Assembly (NCBI RefSeq): GCF_014646815.1
Contig: NZ_BMNZ01000008.1
Span: 112,906 to 176,905, forward strand
Source of the DNA: Terrabacter tumescens
Lineage (GTDB): Bacteria > Actinomycetota > Actinomycetes > Actinomycetales > Dermatophilaceae
Direction of reading: 5' to 3'
Length of the DNA: 64,000 nucleotides
In this document: in pieces, positions 52,116-61,376 of the stretch
Layout: every line of letters starts with the position of its first letter
How positions within the stretch are numbered: position 1 is the stretch's first letter
Position numbers and translations under genes: made by a program
Notes under the pieces: generated by a model
Told to the model about the DNA's origin: nothing
The model's database searches: none
The model's input: the letters and a program-made list of their open reading frames with translations, nothing else

Positions 52116-53168
52116 GTGGACAGCGGCGTCGGCATGCGTGGAGGAGCTCGGCCCGGGTGGGTCCGGGCCCGGGTGTGGCCCGTGCTGCCCCTTGCGGCCG
52201 CGGCGTGGTGGCTCGGCGGGGCGCTCCCCTGGGTCCTCGACGGGCTCGGTGCGCAGTCGCCACGCGACTGGCCGTACGACGTCGCGACCGGCTCGGCGAC
52301 CGACGGCTACATCAGCCTGCTGCCCTTCACGACGGCCCGCCTCGGCCTGCTCGTGACCATCACCCTCATCGGTGGCGGCATCGCTGCCCTGGCCGTGCTC
52401 TGGGCCGGGCGCCGCGACCGCCGGCGCCTCGTCGTCGGCGTCCTCGCCGCGCTCGGCGCCCTCTCGGCCGCCGCCTACGCCATCGCCCAGTCGGCCGGTG
52501 CCACCCGCCAGCTCGGCAGTGACTTCGACCGCGACGACCGCGTGCTGCTCGGCATGCTCGCCGTCGCCGTCGCCGGCACCCTGCTCGGGATCGCACTCGG
52601 GCTGCTCGTCGTGCTCGGCGGTCCGGTGCTGCGCGCCCTGGCCGCAGCGCCGCTCGCCGTCGCCCTCGGCAGCTGGGTCAGCGCCGTCCTCGTGGCGCTG
52701 ATCGGTGTCGAGCGCGCGATCAGCGCCCTGCGGTGGACACCGGTCGTCGTCGGCGTCGCAGCCGGACTGGCCCTCGTCGGTCTCGGCCTGCGACCGGCCC
52801 GGCGCCTGCTCGCCTGGGTCGCCGTGCTGCTCCTCGTCGCGATGGGCGCCGCCGGCCAGACGGCCTTCTCCTACCTCGTCGCCTACCTGCGGCCCCGCTC
52901 CGGCCTGCCCGACAGCCTGCGCGACCACGTCGAGGCCAGCCGCGACGTCTTCCTCGCCGCCATCGGCCCCGACCGCCAGGCCTGGGGCGTCTACGTCGTC
53001 GCGGTCGTCGTCGGCCTCCTCGGCTCGGTGCTGCGCGTGCGGCGTCCCGCCACCCGGCCCACGCGGCCCAAGCGGCCCATGCGAGGCGCAGCGGTGCCGC
53101 CGAGCCCGGCCACACGGCATACGACCGCTCCTGCACAGGATCGTCACGCCGACGTCACGGCCTCATGA
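52116..53168 (+). CDS. Polytopic membrane protein, unknown function
   Basis: This 350-residue protein has about eight hydrophobic helices (PLAAAAWWLGGALPWVL and MLAVAVAGTLLGIALGLLVV among them) and a basic, Pro-rich cytosolic tail (RRPATRPTRPKRPMRG). No family is recognised. The GTG at 52116 is used; an ATG at 52134 is an alternative. It lies 36 bases upstream of the PBP start. Confidence 0.75.
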   Translation: MDSGVGMRGGARPGWVRARVWPVLPLAAAAWWLGGALPWVLDGLGAQSPRDWPYDVATGSATDGYISLLPFTTARLGLLVTITLIGGGIAALAVLWAGRRDRRRLVVGVLAALGALSAAAYAIAQSAGATRQLGSDFDRDDRVLLGMLAVAVAGTLLGIALGLLVVLGGPVLRALAAAPLAVALGSWVSAVLVALIGVERAISALRWTPVVVGVAAGLALVGLGLRPARRLLAWVAVLLLVAMGAAGQTAFSYLVAYLRPRSGLPDSLRDHVEASRDVFLAAIGPDRQAWGVYVVAVVVGLLGSVLRVRRPATRPTRPKRPMRGAAVPPSPATRHTTAPAQDRHADVTAS

Positions 53169-53191
53169 CCGGGGCGTCGCGGGGCGGCACG

Positions 53192-53197
53192 TACCGT
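53192..53197 (+). promoter_or_regulatory. -10 box TACCGT, leaderless promoter of PBP gene
   Basis: TACCGT lies 6 bases before the ATG at 53204, the same geometry as other leaderless genes in the window. Confidence 0.5.
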
Positions 53198-53203
53198 GGG
53201 CAC

Positions 53204-55129
53204 ATGCTCAGGGGATCTCGCTCCAGGACTCTCGTCTCCGTCTCCCTCACGGGCGTGCTCGTCGGCACGCTGTCGGCCGGCTGCTCGATGTTCCAGTCGC
53301 CGCCCGACCCCGGCGACGCCGCACGCGCCCTCGCCACCGGCCTGGCCAAGGCCGACCTCGGCGCCGTCACGTTCAAGGGCACCACGCCGGCCAAGGCGAC
53401 CGCCTTCGTGCAGGCCGCCTACAAGGACCTCGGCACCCTGCGGCCCCAGGTGTCGCTCAGCGAGATGAGCCACAACGAGGGCTCCGACCACGCGACCGCG
53501 ACGCTCTTCACCCGCTGGGACGTCTCGAAGTCCGCAACCGACTGGACCTACGAGACGCGGGTCAACATGACCCTCGTCGACGACCAGTGGCAGGTGTCGT
53601 GGACGCCCGGCGTCGTCGCGCCCCAGCTGACCTCCGACGAGACGCTCGACCTCGCCCGCAAGTGGCCGCAGCGCGCCGACATCGTCGACTCCTCCGGCGG
53701 CAAGATCATGACCGAGCGCGAGGTCGCCGCCGTCGGCATCGACAAGACCAAGGTGTCGGGCGGCGAGGCCACCGCCTCGGCCAAGAAGCTCGCGGCGCTC
53801 ATCGGGATCGACCCGGGCCGGTTCGCCGCCAAGGTGTCGGCCGCTGGCTCCAAGGCGTTCGTCGAGGGCGTCACGCTGCGCGAGACCGACCCGATCCTCG
53901 AGCGCAACGGGGCCGCCATCGCCAAGGTCAAGGGCGCGATCACCGTGCCCGCGATGCAGGTGCTCGGCCCCAGCCGCACCTTCGCCGCCCCGATCCTCGG
54001 CACCGTCGGCGAGGCCACCGCCGAGCAGATCAAGGCCTCCAAGGACACCCTCCAGCCCGGCGACACCGTCGGCAAGACGGGGCTGCAGTACCGCTACGAC
54101 GCGCAGCTGCGCGGCACCCCGGGTCTCGCCGTCCAGGCGGTCAAGCGGGGCGCCGACGGCAGCGCCATCGACAAGCGCGAGCTCTTCGCCGAGCAGTCGA
54201 CCGACGGCAAGCCGCTGACGATCACCCTCGACCAGAAGGCCCAGGCCGCGGCCGAGGCAGCCCTCGCGAAGCAGACCGCGCACCCGACCGCCCTCGTCGC
54301 GCTCCGCGTCTCGACCGGCGAGGTGCTCGCCGCCGCCGTCGGCCCGGGCGCGAACGGCGCGACCCTCGCCCTCGCCGGCAAGGAGGCGCCCGGCTCCACT
54401 TTCAAGATCGTCAGCTCGCTCGCCAACGTGCGCAAGGGCGCCACGGCCGACACCAAGCTGCCGTGCACGCCGACGCTCACCGTCAACGGGCGCAAGTTCA
54501 GCAACTACACGACCTACCCGGCCAAGCACCTCGGCGACATCCGGATGCGCACGGCGCTCGCCTACTCCTGCAACACGGCCTTCATCAGCCAGTACGAGAA
54601 GGTCAGCCAGGACGACCTCATCAGCGCCGCCCAGTCGCTCGGGATGGGCGAGAAGCTCGACCTGCCGTTCACCGGCTTCCTCGGGTCGGTGCCCAAGACC
54701 GACAACGTCGTCGAGCACGCGGCGTCGTTCATCGGGCAGGGCCGCGTCGAGGCCTCGCCGCTGACGATGGTCCTCGTCGTCGCCTCCGTCATGAAGGGCC
54801 AGACGGTCCGGCCGCAGCTCGTCGCCGACGCGCCCGCCCTGCCCAAGCCGGCCACGCCGCTCGACCCCACCGAGGCCGGCGTGCTGCGCGCGGAGATGCG
54901 CGACGTCGTGGCCGAGGGTTCCGGCACGGTGCTGAAGCCGCTCGGGGTGGAGTACGCCAAGACCGGCACCGCCGAGTTCGGCACGAAGAACCCGCCCGAC
55001 ACCCACGTCTGGATGGTCGCCGGCCGCGGCGACATCGCGATCGCCGCCTACAACGAGGTCGGCGACAACGGCGTGACGGGCGCGGCGCCCTTCATCATCA
55101 GCTTCCTCAAGGCCTACGACCTCCGCTGA
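53204..55129 (+). CDS. Penicillin-binding transpeptidase with MecA_N domain, lipoprotein
   Basis: This 641-residue protein cross-links peptidoglycan. The N-terminus has a lipobox with C27 (VGTLSAGC), unusual because most class B PBPs use a membrane helix. An NTF2-like MecA_N domain (about 30-160) and dimerisation region follow, then the transpeptidase with S398-T-F-K401, S455-C-N and K586-T-G, all intact. Without a divisome neighbour it may be an accessory or beta-lactam-tolerant PBP. The start is leaderless. Confidence 0.92.
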   Translation: MLRGSRSRTLVSVSLTGVLVGTLSAGCSMFQSPPDPGDAARALATGLAKADLGAVTFKGTTPAKATAFVQAAYKDLGTLRPQVSLSEMSHNEGSDHATATLFTRWDVSKSATDWTYETRVNMTLVDDQWQVSWTPGVVAPQLTSDETLDLARKWPQRADIVDSSGGKIMTEREVAAVGIDKTKVSGGEATASAKKLAALIGIDPGRFAAKVSAAGSKAFVEGVTLRETDPILERNGAAIAKVKGAITVPAMQVLGPSRTFAAPILGTVGEATAEQIKASKDTLQPGDTVGKTGLQYRYDAQLRGTPGLAVQAVKRGADGSAIDKRELFAEQSTDGKPLTITLDQKAQAAAEAALAKQTAHPTALVALRVSTGEVLAAAVGPGANGATLALAGKEAPGSTFKIVSSLANVRKGATADTKLPCTPTLTVNGRKFSNYTTYPAKHLGDIRMRTALAYSCNTAFISQYEKVSQDDLISAAQSLGMGEKLDLPFTGFLGSVPKTDNVVEHAASFIGQGRVEASPLTMVLVVASVMKGQTVRPQLVADAPALPKPATPLDPTEAGVLRAEMRDVVAEGSGTVLKPLGVEYAKTGTAEFGTKNPPDTHVWMVAGRGDIAIAAYNEVGDNGVTGAAPFIISFLKAYDLR

Positions 55130-55142
55130 CCCCCAACCCCAA

Positions 55143-55298
55143 GTCGAGTGCCCACTTCCCGACGCAGGAAAGTGAGCACTCGTCGTAGCGGGGGCCCCGA
55201 GACCCGTCGAGTGCTCACTTCCCGACGCAGGAAAGTGACCACTCGAGCTTGGATATGTCGAGTGCCCACTTCCCGACGTGGGGAAGTGGGCACTCGAC
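55143..55298. repeat. Three palindromic repeat units
   Basis: Three copies of a 40-42-base palindrome occur at 55143-55184, 55206-55247 and 55257-55298. The third is perfect, with 18-base arms (55257-55274 and 55281-55298; GTCGAGTGCCCACTTCCC) and a 6-base loop. The first two are less perfect (GTCGAGTGCYCACTTCCC with a GGAAAGTG right arm). They lie between convergent PBP and amidase genes and may serve as terminator, but the repetition suggests a REP-like element. Confidence 0.8.
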
Positions 55299-55312
55299 TG
55301 TGAGGTGACCGC

Positions 55313-57310
55313 CTACTGGGCCGGGACGACGTCGACGTCCGCGGCGCGCACGTACGCGAAGCGGTGGCCGAGCGAGATCTGGTAGTAGCGGTCCTGACCG
55401 ACGACGTCGACGTGGTCGTTCGGGGTGTCGGCCGAGTAGGTCGTCGCGCGGTAGTAGTCCGTCGGCACCGTGAGGTCGCCCACGGCATACCGCTGGCCTG
55501 CGGCGAAGGTGTACTGCAGCGGCGCGACGGCCTGGGCCGGGATGCCCGCCGGGTAGGCGGACGCCTCGGGGTAGGCGCGGCCGTAGACGGGCGCCTTGGC
55601 CAGGCCCGCCTTGGGCACGACGTAGGAGCCCTTGACCGGGACGGCCGTCGGATCGGCGACCGGGTTGAGGAACCAGCCCTTGACGCCGTTGAACCAGATG
55701 GCGGTCCAGTCACCGCGGCGCTCGGCGACCGCGAAGGTCAGGCCGGCCTGGGCGCGAGCGCCGATGTCGGAGACCGACGTCGTCGAGGGGGCACCGTTGG
55801 CCTTGCGGCCGATGTCGTTGACGAGCGGCGCGTCAGCGGACGGGGCCGTGCGCAGGTAGACGAAGTTCGTCGGCTGCGAGCCGCAGCTGTCGGCGACCTT
55901 GCCGTCGCAGAACGTCACCGGCTGACGGTTGTCCTCGAAGCCGGGCAGGATGCGCACGAGGTCCTTGGCGTTGCCGGAGGTGTGTGCCTGCAGCGGTGCG
56001 CCGAGGAGCTGGAAGTAGTGCTCCCAGTTCCAGTAGGGGCCCGGGTCCCAGTGCATGCCGGCGACGTTGGCAGGCGTCACGCCGGGGATCTGGTCGTGGC
56101 CGAAGACGTGCTGCATGTCGAGCGGGATGTCGTACTTCGTGGCGAGGTAGCGCACGAGACGTGCCGACGAGCGGTACATCGGCTCGCTGAACCACTCGGC
56201 ACCCGTGGCGGCGAAGCCCTCGTGCTCCAGGCCGATCGAGTGGCCGTTGACGTACCAGTTCCCCGCGTGCCAGCCGACGTCCTTGGACTCGAGGTGCTGG
56301 GCGATCTGGCCGTCGGAGCTGCGCAGGGTGTAGTTCCACGCGAGGTACGTCGGGTCGGTCACGAGCTTGAGCGTCGTGTCGTAGGTCGCCTCGGTGTTGT
56401 GGATGACGATGTTGGTGATCTTCGGCGCGGTCGGGCGGCTCGCCAGGTCGTGGTTGCCGTAGTCGCCGGGGTCGGAGCCCAGGCTCTCGTAGGGCGCCGG
56501 GACCCACGCGCAGTCGAGCCCGGGCGGGCAGTCGACCGGGCCGTTGTCCTTCGTCTTCTTCGCGACCAGGCCGAGTCGCTTGACCTGGGCCGCCTGCGGC
56601 GTGACCTTCGAGGGGACGAGCGAGACCTGCTTGCCGTCGACGGTGCGCCGGGACGCGCCCGAGGAGATCACGGAGTATGCGTCATCGGCGAAGGCGGCCG
56701 CGACGTCCTCCTCGGCCGAGCCGGACGCGTCCGCGACCGCCGCGAACCACTGGCCCGCGTCGGTGGACTCGCCCGTCGGCAGCCCGAGCCGCTTCTGCGT
56801 GGCGGCGAGCAGCGCGGCGCCACCGCGGATGTTGGCGAGCTCGTCGGTGCGCAGCGCATCCTCCGAGAGGCCGGTCAGCGTGGCGGCGCGGCCGAGCGTG
56901 TCGGCCACGGGGGCCGGGGCGGGTGCCGGGGCCTCGCCGAGGCCCTTGCCCTCGGACGCCGACCCGAGGTTCGCGTCGACGAGGTGCATCGGGCCGTAGC
57001 CGCCCGACGTGCTGTGCCCGGGGTTGAAGTCCCAGCGCGTCTGGGCGTACGACACCGCCTCGAGGACGGTGCGCGGCACGCCGTACTCGGCGGACGCGGC
57101 GGCGAAGGCGCGCTCCCGGCTGGACGGGTCGCTGCCCGCGCCGGAGGCGGCACCACTGGCTCCCGCGGCAGCGGCGGGGTCGGCGGCCTGCGCCGTCGGG
57201 CTGGCGAACGCCATGCCCGCGGTGACGGCTGCGAGCGCACCGAACGCTGCCACGGACCGGCGCACTCTGCGGGCCCCTGGAGTTCGGTGCGGTGTGGAGT
57301 TGGGTATCAC
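55313..57310 (-). CDS. Secreted N-acetylmuramoyl-L-alanine amidase (Amidase_2)
   Basis: This 665-residue protein has a signal peptide (AVTAGMAFASPTAQA). An N-terminal helical region of about 250 residues looks like a lytic or binding module (YGVPRTVLEAVSYAQTRW). The zinc amidase domain contains VIHNTEATYD, SIGLEHEGFA and HVFGHDQIPG, with His ligands. C-terminal SH3-like segments (FVYLRTAPSADAPLV) bind the wall. AAAGGGA precedes the GTG start. It cleaves the peptide stem from muramic acid. Confidence 0.92.
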   Translation of the reverse strand: MIPNSTPHRTPGARRVRRSVAAFGALAAVTAGMAFASPTAQAADPAAAAGASGAASGAGSDPSSRERAFAAASAEYGVPRTVLEAVSYAQTRWDFNPGHSTSGGYGPMHLVDANLGSASEGKGLGEAPAPAPAPVADTLGRAATLTGLSEDALRTDELANIRGGAALLAATQKRLGLPTGESTDAGQWFAAVADASGSAEEDVAAAFADDAYSVISSGASRRTVDGKQVSLVPSKVTPQAAQVKRLGLVAKKTKDNGPVDCPPGLDCAWVPAPYESLGSDPGDYGNHDLASRPTAPKITNIVIHNTEATYDTTLKLVTDPTYLAWNYTLRSSDGQIAQHLESKDVGWHAGNWYVNGHSIGLEHEGFAATGAEWFSEPMYRSSARLVRYLATKYDIPLDMQHVFGHDQIPGVTPANVAGMHWDPGPYWNWEHYFQLLGAPLQAHTSGNAKDLVRILPGFEDNRQPVTFCDGKVADSCGSQPTNFVYLRTAPSADAPLVNDIGRKANGAPSTTSVSDIGARAQAGLTFAVAERRGDWTAIWFNGVKGWFLNPVADPTAVPVKGSYVVPKAGLAKAPVYGRAYPEASAYPAGIPAQAVAPLQYTFAAGQRYAVGDLTVPTDYYRATTYSADTPNDHVDVVGQDRYYQISLGHRFAYVRAADVDVVPAQ

Positions 57311-57537
57311 TCGATCGTCCCTTTCGTATCACTGGGACCGCAGGACGCCTGGTTGCCGATATGGGTCCATCGGCGGCGACGTCCCTGCGGTTTTCGGTGC
57401 GTCCGGCTCCGTGCCGCGACACACCTCTGACTCCGAGCATTCCCGTGCACCTTGAGGCCCGCCACTTGAAACTGTCACCGAAGCGTTGCCCCCCGTCCCC
57501 CCGAACCGACGTGCATGGCCCGCCGAGAGGGCGCACC

Positions 57538-58221
57538 ATGGATCACATGGGGCGCGCAGGCCTGTGCGTGGGCTTGGCCATCGCAGCACTCTTCGTCGGG
57601 GGGTGCGGGTCGGACGTGTCCACCGACAGCTCCGACAGCCCTGGTGCCGTGGGCGCGACGACCCAGAGCTCCAGCGGGTCCGGCGGGTCGACGCGGTCCT
57701 CGACGTCCACGCAGCCGCGGATCGGCTCCGGCGGCAGCGACGCCGCCCCGCCCTCCTACGGGCCGACCTTCCCCCTGACCCTGCGTCGGACGGGCGGCAT
57801 CGCCGGCTTCGACGACCGCATCGTGCTCGACCTCGACGGCCGGCTGCACGTCGAGACCCGCTCGGTCCACGGCCGGGTGTGCACCCTCGCGCCGGCGCAG
57901 CAGCGCCGGCTCGTCTCGCTCCTCGCGACGTTGCGCCTCGACCCGTCGACGACCGACCTGCCCACGAGCGACCTCCCCGGCGACCAGGGCCCGGTGGGTC
58001 CTGACACCCCCGACGCCCCCGACGCGGTCACCGACCCCATCACCATCACCGTGACCGACGACGAGGCCCGCCCGATCGACCTCAGCGGCCCCTCGCTCGG
58101 CGAGGTCTCCGGGCTCGTCGGCGTGCTCGTCGGCGACGTGACGCTCTCCGTGCCGGCGACGACCCGCTGCACGACACCGACGACGTCCTCGGCGTCCTCG
58201 GCGTCCTCGCCCGCTCGCTGA
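57538..58221 (+). CDS. Lipoprotein, emfourin-like protease inhibitor
   Basis: This 227-residue protein has a lipobox at C23 (LFVGGC), a Ser/Thr/Gly-rich linker, and one domain with LRRTGGIAGFDDRIVLDL and an AQQRRLVSLLATL helix. The RxGGxAG opening and length match emfourin (protealysin inhibitor), and emfourin genes typically sit beside M4 proteases, as here. It would anchor an inhibitor on the outer face against the facing M4 protease. The call rests on the motif and context. Confidence 0.72.
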   Translation: MDHMGRAGLCVGLAIAALFVGGCGSDVSTDSSDSPGAVGATTQSSSGSGGSTRSSTSTQPRIGSGGSDAAPPSYGPTFPLTLRRTGGIAGFDDRIVLDLDGRLHVETRSVHGRVCTLAPAQQRRLVSLLATLRLDPSTTDLPTSDLPGDQGPVGPDTPDAPDAVTDPITITVTDDEARPIDLSGPSLGEVSGLVGVLVGDVTLSVPATTRCTTPTTSSASSASSPAR

Positions 58222-58330
58222 CGTCGCCCGGTCGCCGACCTCGCCCGCGCTACGACCTCGCCCGCGCTACGACCTCGCCCGCTCAGAGCCAATCCGGCGC
58301 CCGCGAGCTGCCCGCCACACGCACGAAGGC

Positions 58331-58365
58331 CGGTATGCCGCGGGGCGTGACCCCGCGGCATACCG
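58331..58365. terminator. 15-bp hairpin built on inverted GTATGCC/GGCATAC words
   Basis: Arms 58331-58345 (CGGTATGCCGCGGGG) and 58351-58365 pair perfectly around the loop CGTGA. It lies between the convergent inhibitor and M4 protease genes. It is the second hairpin in the window made from an inverted pair of the signature word. Confidence 0.8.
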
Positions 58366-58422
58366 ACCTCTGGTGGTGCGTGACGTTCAGGGCTGCTCAC
58401 GCAGCCCGGTGGGCTCCGTCGC

Positions 58423-60480
58423 TCAGAAGTTCGTCGAGACGTCGTCGATGACGAAGCTCGTCTGCAGCGAGGAGTCCTCGGTGTCGGCGAACTTCAGCGT
58501 GACGTTGGTGCCCTTGTAGGCCGTCAGGTCGATCGTCTTCTGGACGTAGGACGCCTTGGGCGTCGACAGGTTGGAGTAGCTCTGCTTCGTGACGCCGTTG
58601 ATCTGGACCGTGGCCGTGTCGTAGGCGCTGCTCGTCGACGTCTCGGCCGTGTCGATGCGGATGTAGTACGTCAGCGTCGGCGAGGTGGCCGTGGACGGGA
58701 CGGCGAAGGTCTGCGACTCGCTCTCCGAGCCGGAGGTGCCGTTGCCGCCGAGCCACAGCTTGTAGGAGCCGGTGCGAGCCGGGCGACCCGTGTTGTTCGT
58801 GATCGGGCCGGTGGTGCCGGTCCAGCCGGTCTGGCCGGACTCGAAGCCGCCGTTGACGAGCGAACCGCCGGTGGGCGGGGGCGTGGTGCCGCCGCACGTC
58901 TCGGTGCTGGCCGGGGCCGAGATGGCAGCCATGGCCTTGTCGACCGCGGTGCACTCGGCCGAGCCGGCGCCGTAGAGGTCCTTGGCCGCCTTGATGACGC
59001 CGGTGCGCGCCGCCGCGTAGTTGCTGCTCGAGGTGAGGTACGTCGACAGCGTGCGGTACCAGATCTTCTCGACCTTGGTGTGGCCGATGCCGGTCACCGT
59101 CGACGAGTTGCAGGTCGGGCTGTTGTAGCTGACGCCGTTGATGGTCTTGGCGCCCGAGCCCTCGGAGGCCAGGTAGTACCAGTGGTTCAGCGGGCCCGAG
59201 GAGTAGTGCGGGTCGAGGCCGCCGAGCGAGCTGCTCCAGCAGTCCTTCGAGGCGCCGTCCTTGCTCGGCTTGTCCATGTAGCGCAGCGGCGTGCCGTTGC
59301 CGTTGAGGTTGATCTCCTCGCCGATGTTGTAGTCCGGCGTGTCGGAGGGGTTGTTGGCGTACCACTCGACGGCGGTGCCGAAGATGTCGGACGTCGCCTC
59401 GTTGAGACCGCCCGCGTCGCCGGAGTAGGCGAGGCCGGCGGTGTTCTCGGTGACGCCGTGGCTCATCTCGTGGCCGGCGACGTCGAGCTCGACGAGCGGG
59501 GCGGCGTTGTTCGCGCCGTCGCCGTACGTCATCTGCGTGCCGTCCCAGAAGGCGTTGACGTAGTTCTGGCCGTAGTGGACGCGGCTGCGGGCGCCGGTGC
59601 CGTTGTTCCAGATGCCGGCGCGGCCGAGCTGGGTGTTGTAGTAGTCGTACGTCTTGCCGGCGCCGTAGTGGGCGTCGACGGCGGCCGACTGGCGGTTGCT
59701 CTGCAGGCCGTTGCCCCAGACGTCGTCGGCGTCGGTGAACGTCGTGCCGGTGCCGGACGTCGCCTGGTTGAGGTCGGTCGTGTAGTTGCCGTGCGTGTCC
59801 TTCATCGTGTAGCTCGTGCCGGCCGTCGTGGCGAGCGTGACCGAGCCGACGAAGATGCCGTTGCCGGTGCCCTCCTTGACGTCGTCCCAGCTCGTCAGCG
59901 TCTTGCCGGTGGTGGCGTCGACGATCGTGTGGAGCTTGGTCGGGGTCTGGTCGGCCTTGATGCCCTCGGTGATGACCTCGTAGGCCAGCTTGGGGCCGGC
60001 GGCCGACTGGAAGACGACGAGCTCGCCCGGCGTCGCGGTCTCCTTGTTGGCCTTGGAGGCGGCGAGACCGGCCCGGTGGGCCTCGCTCTTGGAGACCGTC
60101 GGGGTCATCGTCGACGGGGTGACGCTCTTGCGGATGTTCCACGTGACGCTCTTGACCGCGCCGGAGGAGTCCTTGTGGCTGACGAAGTCGCCCCCGATGA
60201 CGCGGAGGCCGTTGATGGTGCGCTCGTAGCGGACGTGCGTGGCACCGTTCGGGTCCGCGATGACGGACTTGACGGTGAGCTTCTCGCCGGAGGCGAGGCC
60301 GAGGGCGCTCGCGGACGATGCCGCTCGGGACTGCTCGGTCGCCTTGAGGCTCTGCGACTCGGGTGCCGGCGCCTTGTCGCGCCCTGCTCCGGCCGCTGCG
60401 CCCGCCGGGATCGCCGGCGAGATGGCGAGGGCGAGGGCGAGCAGCCCTCCGGTCGCCAGCCCAGACTTCAGTCGATTCAC
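58423..60480 (-). CDS. Secreted M4 (thermolysin-like) metalloprotease
   Basis: This 685-residue protein has a signal peptide, an FTP/PepSY propeptide (about 40-210) and the M4 catalytic domain. The zinc motif is VAGHEMSHGV (HExxH, about residue 336), the third ligand is in GGLNEATSDIFG, and the active-site His is in GIGHTKVEKIWYRTL. A C-terminal beta-sandwich (LVNGGFESGQTGWTG) is a CBM-like or P-type adhesion domain. AAGGAG precedes the GTG start at 60480. Confidence 0.94.
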   Translation of the reverse strand: MNRLKSGLATGGLLALALAISPAIPAGAAAGAGRDKAPAPESQSLKATEQSRAASSASALGLASGEKLTVKSVIADPNGATHVRYERTINGLRVIGGDFVSHKDSSGAVKSVTWNIRKSVTPSTMTPTVSKSEAHRAGLAASKANKETATPGELVVFQSAAGPKLAYEVITEGIKADQTPTKLHTIVDATTGKTLTSWDDVKEGTGNGIFVGSVTLATTAGTSYTMKDTHGNYTTDLNQATSGTGTTFTDADDVWGNGLQSNRQSAAVDAHYGAGKTYDYYNTQLGRAGIWNNGTGARSRVHYGQNYVNAFWDGTQMTYGDGANNAAPLVELDVAGHEMSHGVTENTAGLAYSGDAGGLNEATSDIFGTAVEWYANNPSDTPDYNIGEEINLNGNGTPLRYMDKPSKDGASKDCWSSSLGGLDPHYSSGPLNHWYYLASEGSGAKTINGVSYNSPTCNSSTVTGIGHTKVEKIWYRTLSTYLTSSSNYAAARTGVIKAAKDLYGAGSAECTAVDKAMAAISAPASTETCGGTTPPPTGGSLVNGGFESGQTGWTGTTGPITNNTGRPARTGSYKLWLGGNGTSGSESESQTFAVPSTATSPTLTYYIRIDTAETSTSSAYDTATVQINGVTKQSYSNLSTPKASYVQKTIDLTAYKGTNVTLKFADTEDSSLQTSFVIDDVSTNF

Positions 60481-60736
60481 TGGTTGCTCCTTGTCGAGAT
60501 GCGGCTGGAACGCCGCTTGGAGGGAGTTCCGCCATCCCACGACTTGAGATCGGGCCGGAACGAGCGCGACGTTGGCAGTCGCGGATTCCACCGGTCAACG
60601 GGGCTTACCAAGTCTTTGCCATATGCGTTCCAAGTTCTGAGTAGCGCTTGGCTGCAAGAGGATTCGCCGCAGGGCGCGGCTTGGGCGATTTCCCAGAGTC
60701 AGCCGGGCGAGCCCTCAGCGGTCGTTCGAACCGGCC
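60481..60736. other. Intergenic region upstream of M4 protease
   Basis: These 256 bases, between the M4 gene start and the mobA stop, hold no credible gene. The M4 ribosome site (AAGGAG) is adjacent to the start. A TTGACC on the minus strand near 60592-60597 could be a -35 box, but its -10 is weak. The middle is relatively AT-rich. Confidence 0.4.
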
Positions 60737-61351
60737 TCAGTCGGCCGTCGGAGCGGCGTCCGCACGCTCGCGCGCACGGGCCAGGTCGGTCGGCGTGTCG
60801 ACGTCGAGCGCCAGGTCGGCCGGGTCGTCGACGGACTGCGTGCGTATGCCGTCTGCGAGGGCCCGCATGCTGGCTCCGTAGGCGTCGCCGAGCTCCTCGA
60901 GCCGGGCCCGGAGCGTGGTGAGACGCCAGGCCGCGCAGAGCCAGTTGCGCCGACCGTCCCGGTCGACGGTGACGGCCAGGTCGGCCTCGTCCAGGGCCTC
61001 GAGCAACCGCTCGACATGGGCGGAGGTGACGAAGGGCAGGTCGGCGGCGAGGACGGTGACGGCATACGGAAGCGGTGTGTCCGGGTCGGACGTCAGCGCG
61101 GCGACGGCGGCGGCGAGGCCGGCGACGGGACCACCCCCGGGCACCGGCTCCATGACGACACGGACGCCGTCGGGGACGCCCTGGCCCGGGCCGACGACGA
61201 GCGCGGGGTGCCCGCCGGCCGCGTCGAGCACGCGGGCGACGAGGGGGCGACCACCCACGTCGAGCAGCGGCTTGTGCGAGCCCATGCGGCGGGACGCGCC
61301 GCCGGTGAGGACGACGACGACGGCCGGCACGGTGGCTGGGGAGGGCTGCAC
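60737..61351 (-). CDS. mobA: Molybdenum cofactor guanylyltransferase
   Basis: This 204-residue NTP-transferase has the nucleotide-binding opening VVVLTGGASRRMGSHKPLL and the metal site LAADLPFVTSAHVERLL. It attaches a nucleotide to molybdopterin. The GTG at 61351 is preferred; a start upstream would overlap the divergent fdhD. The neighbouring fdhD and the molybdopterin oxidoreductase at 27.9 kb support the role. Confidence 0.88.
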   Translation of the reverse strand: MQPSPATVPAVVVVLTGGASRRMGSHKPLLDVGGRPLVARVLDAAGGHPALVVGPGQGVPDGVRVVMEPVPGGGPVAGLAAAVAALTSDPDTPLPYAVTVLAADLPFVTSAHVERLLEALDEADLAVTVDRDGRRNWLCAAWRLTTLRARLEELGDAYGASMRALADGIRTQSVDDPADLALDVDTPTDLARARERADAAPTAD

Positions 61352-61376
61352 CCTGCGAGTCTGGCAGGCTGGGTGC

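Noticed and set aside
55143..55298. CRISPR array
   Set aside because: Only three units, each fully palindromic, with spacers of about 10-22 bases and no cas genes.
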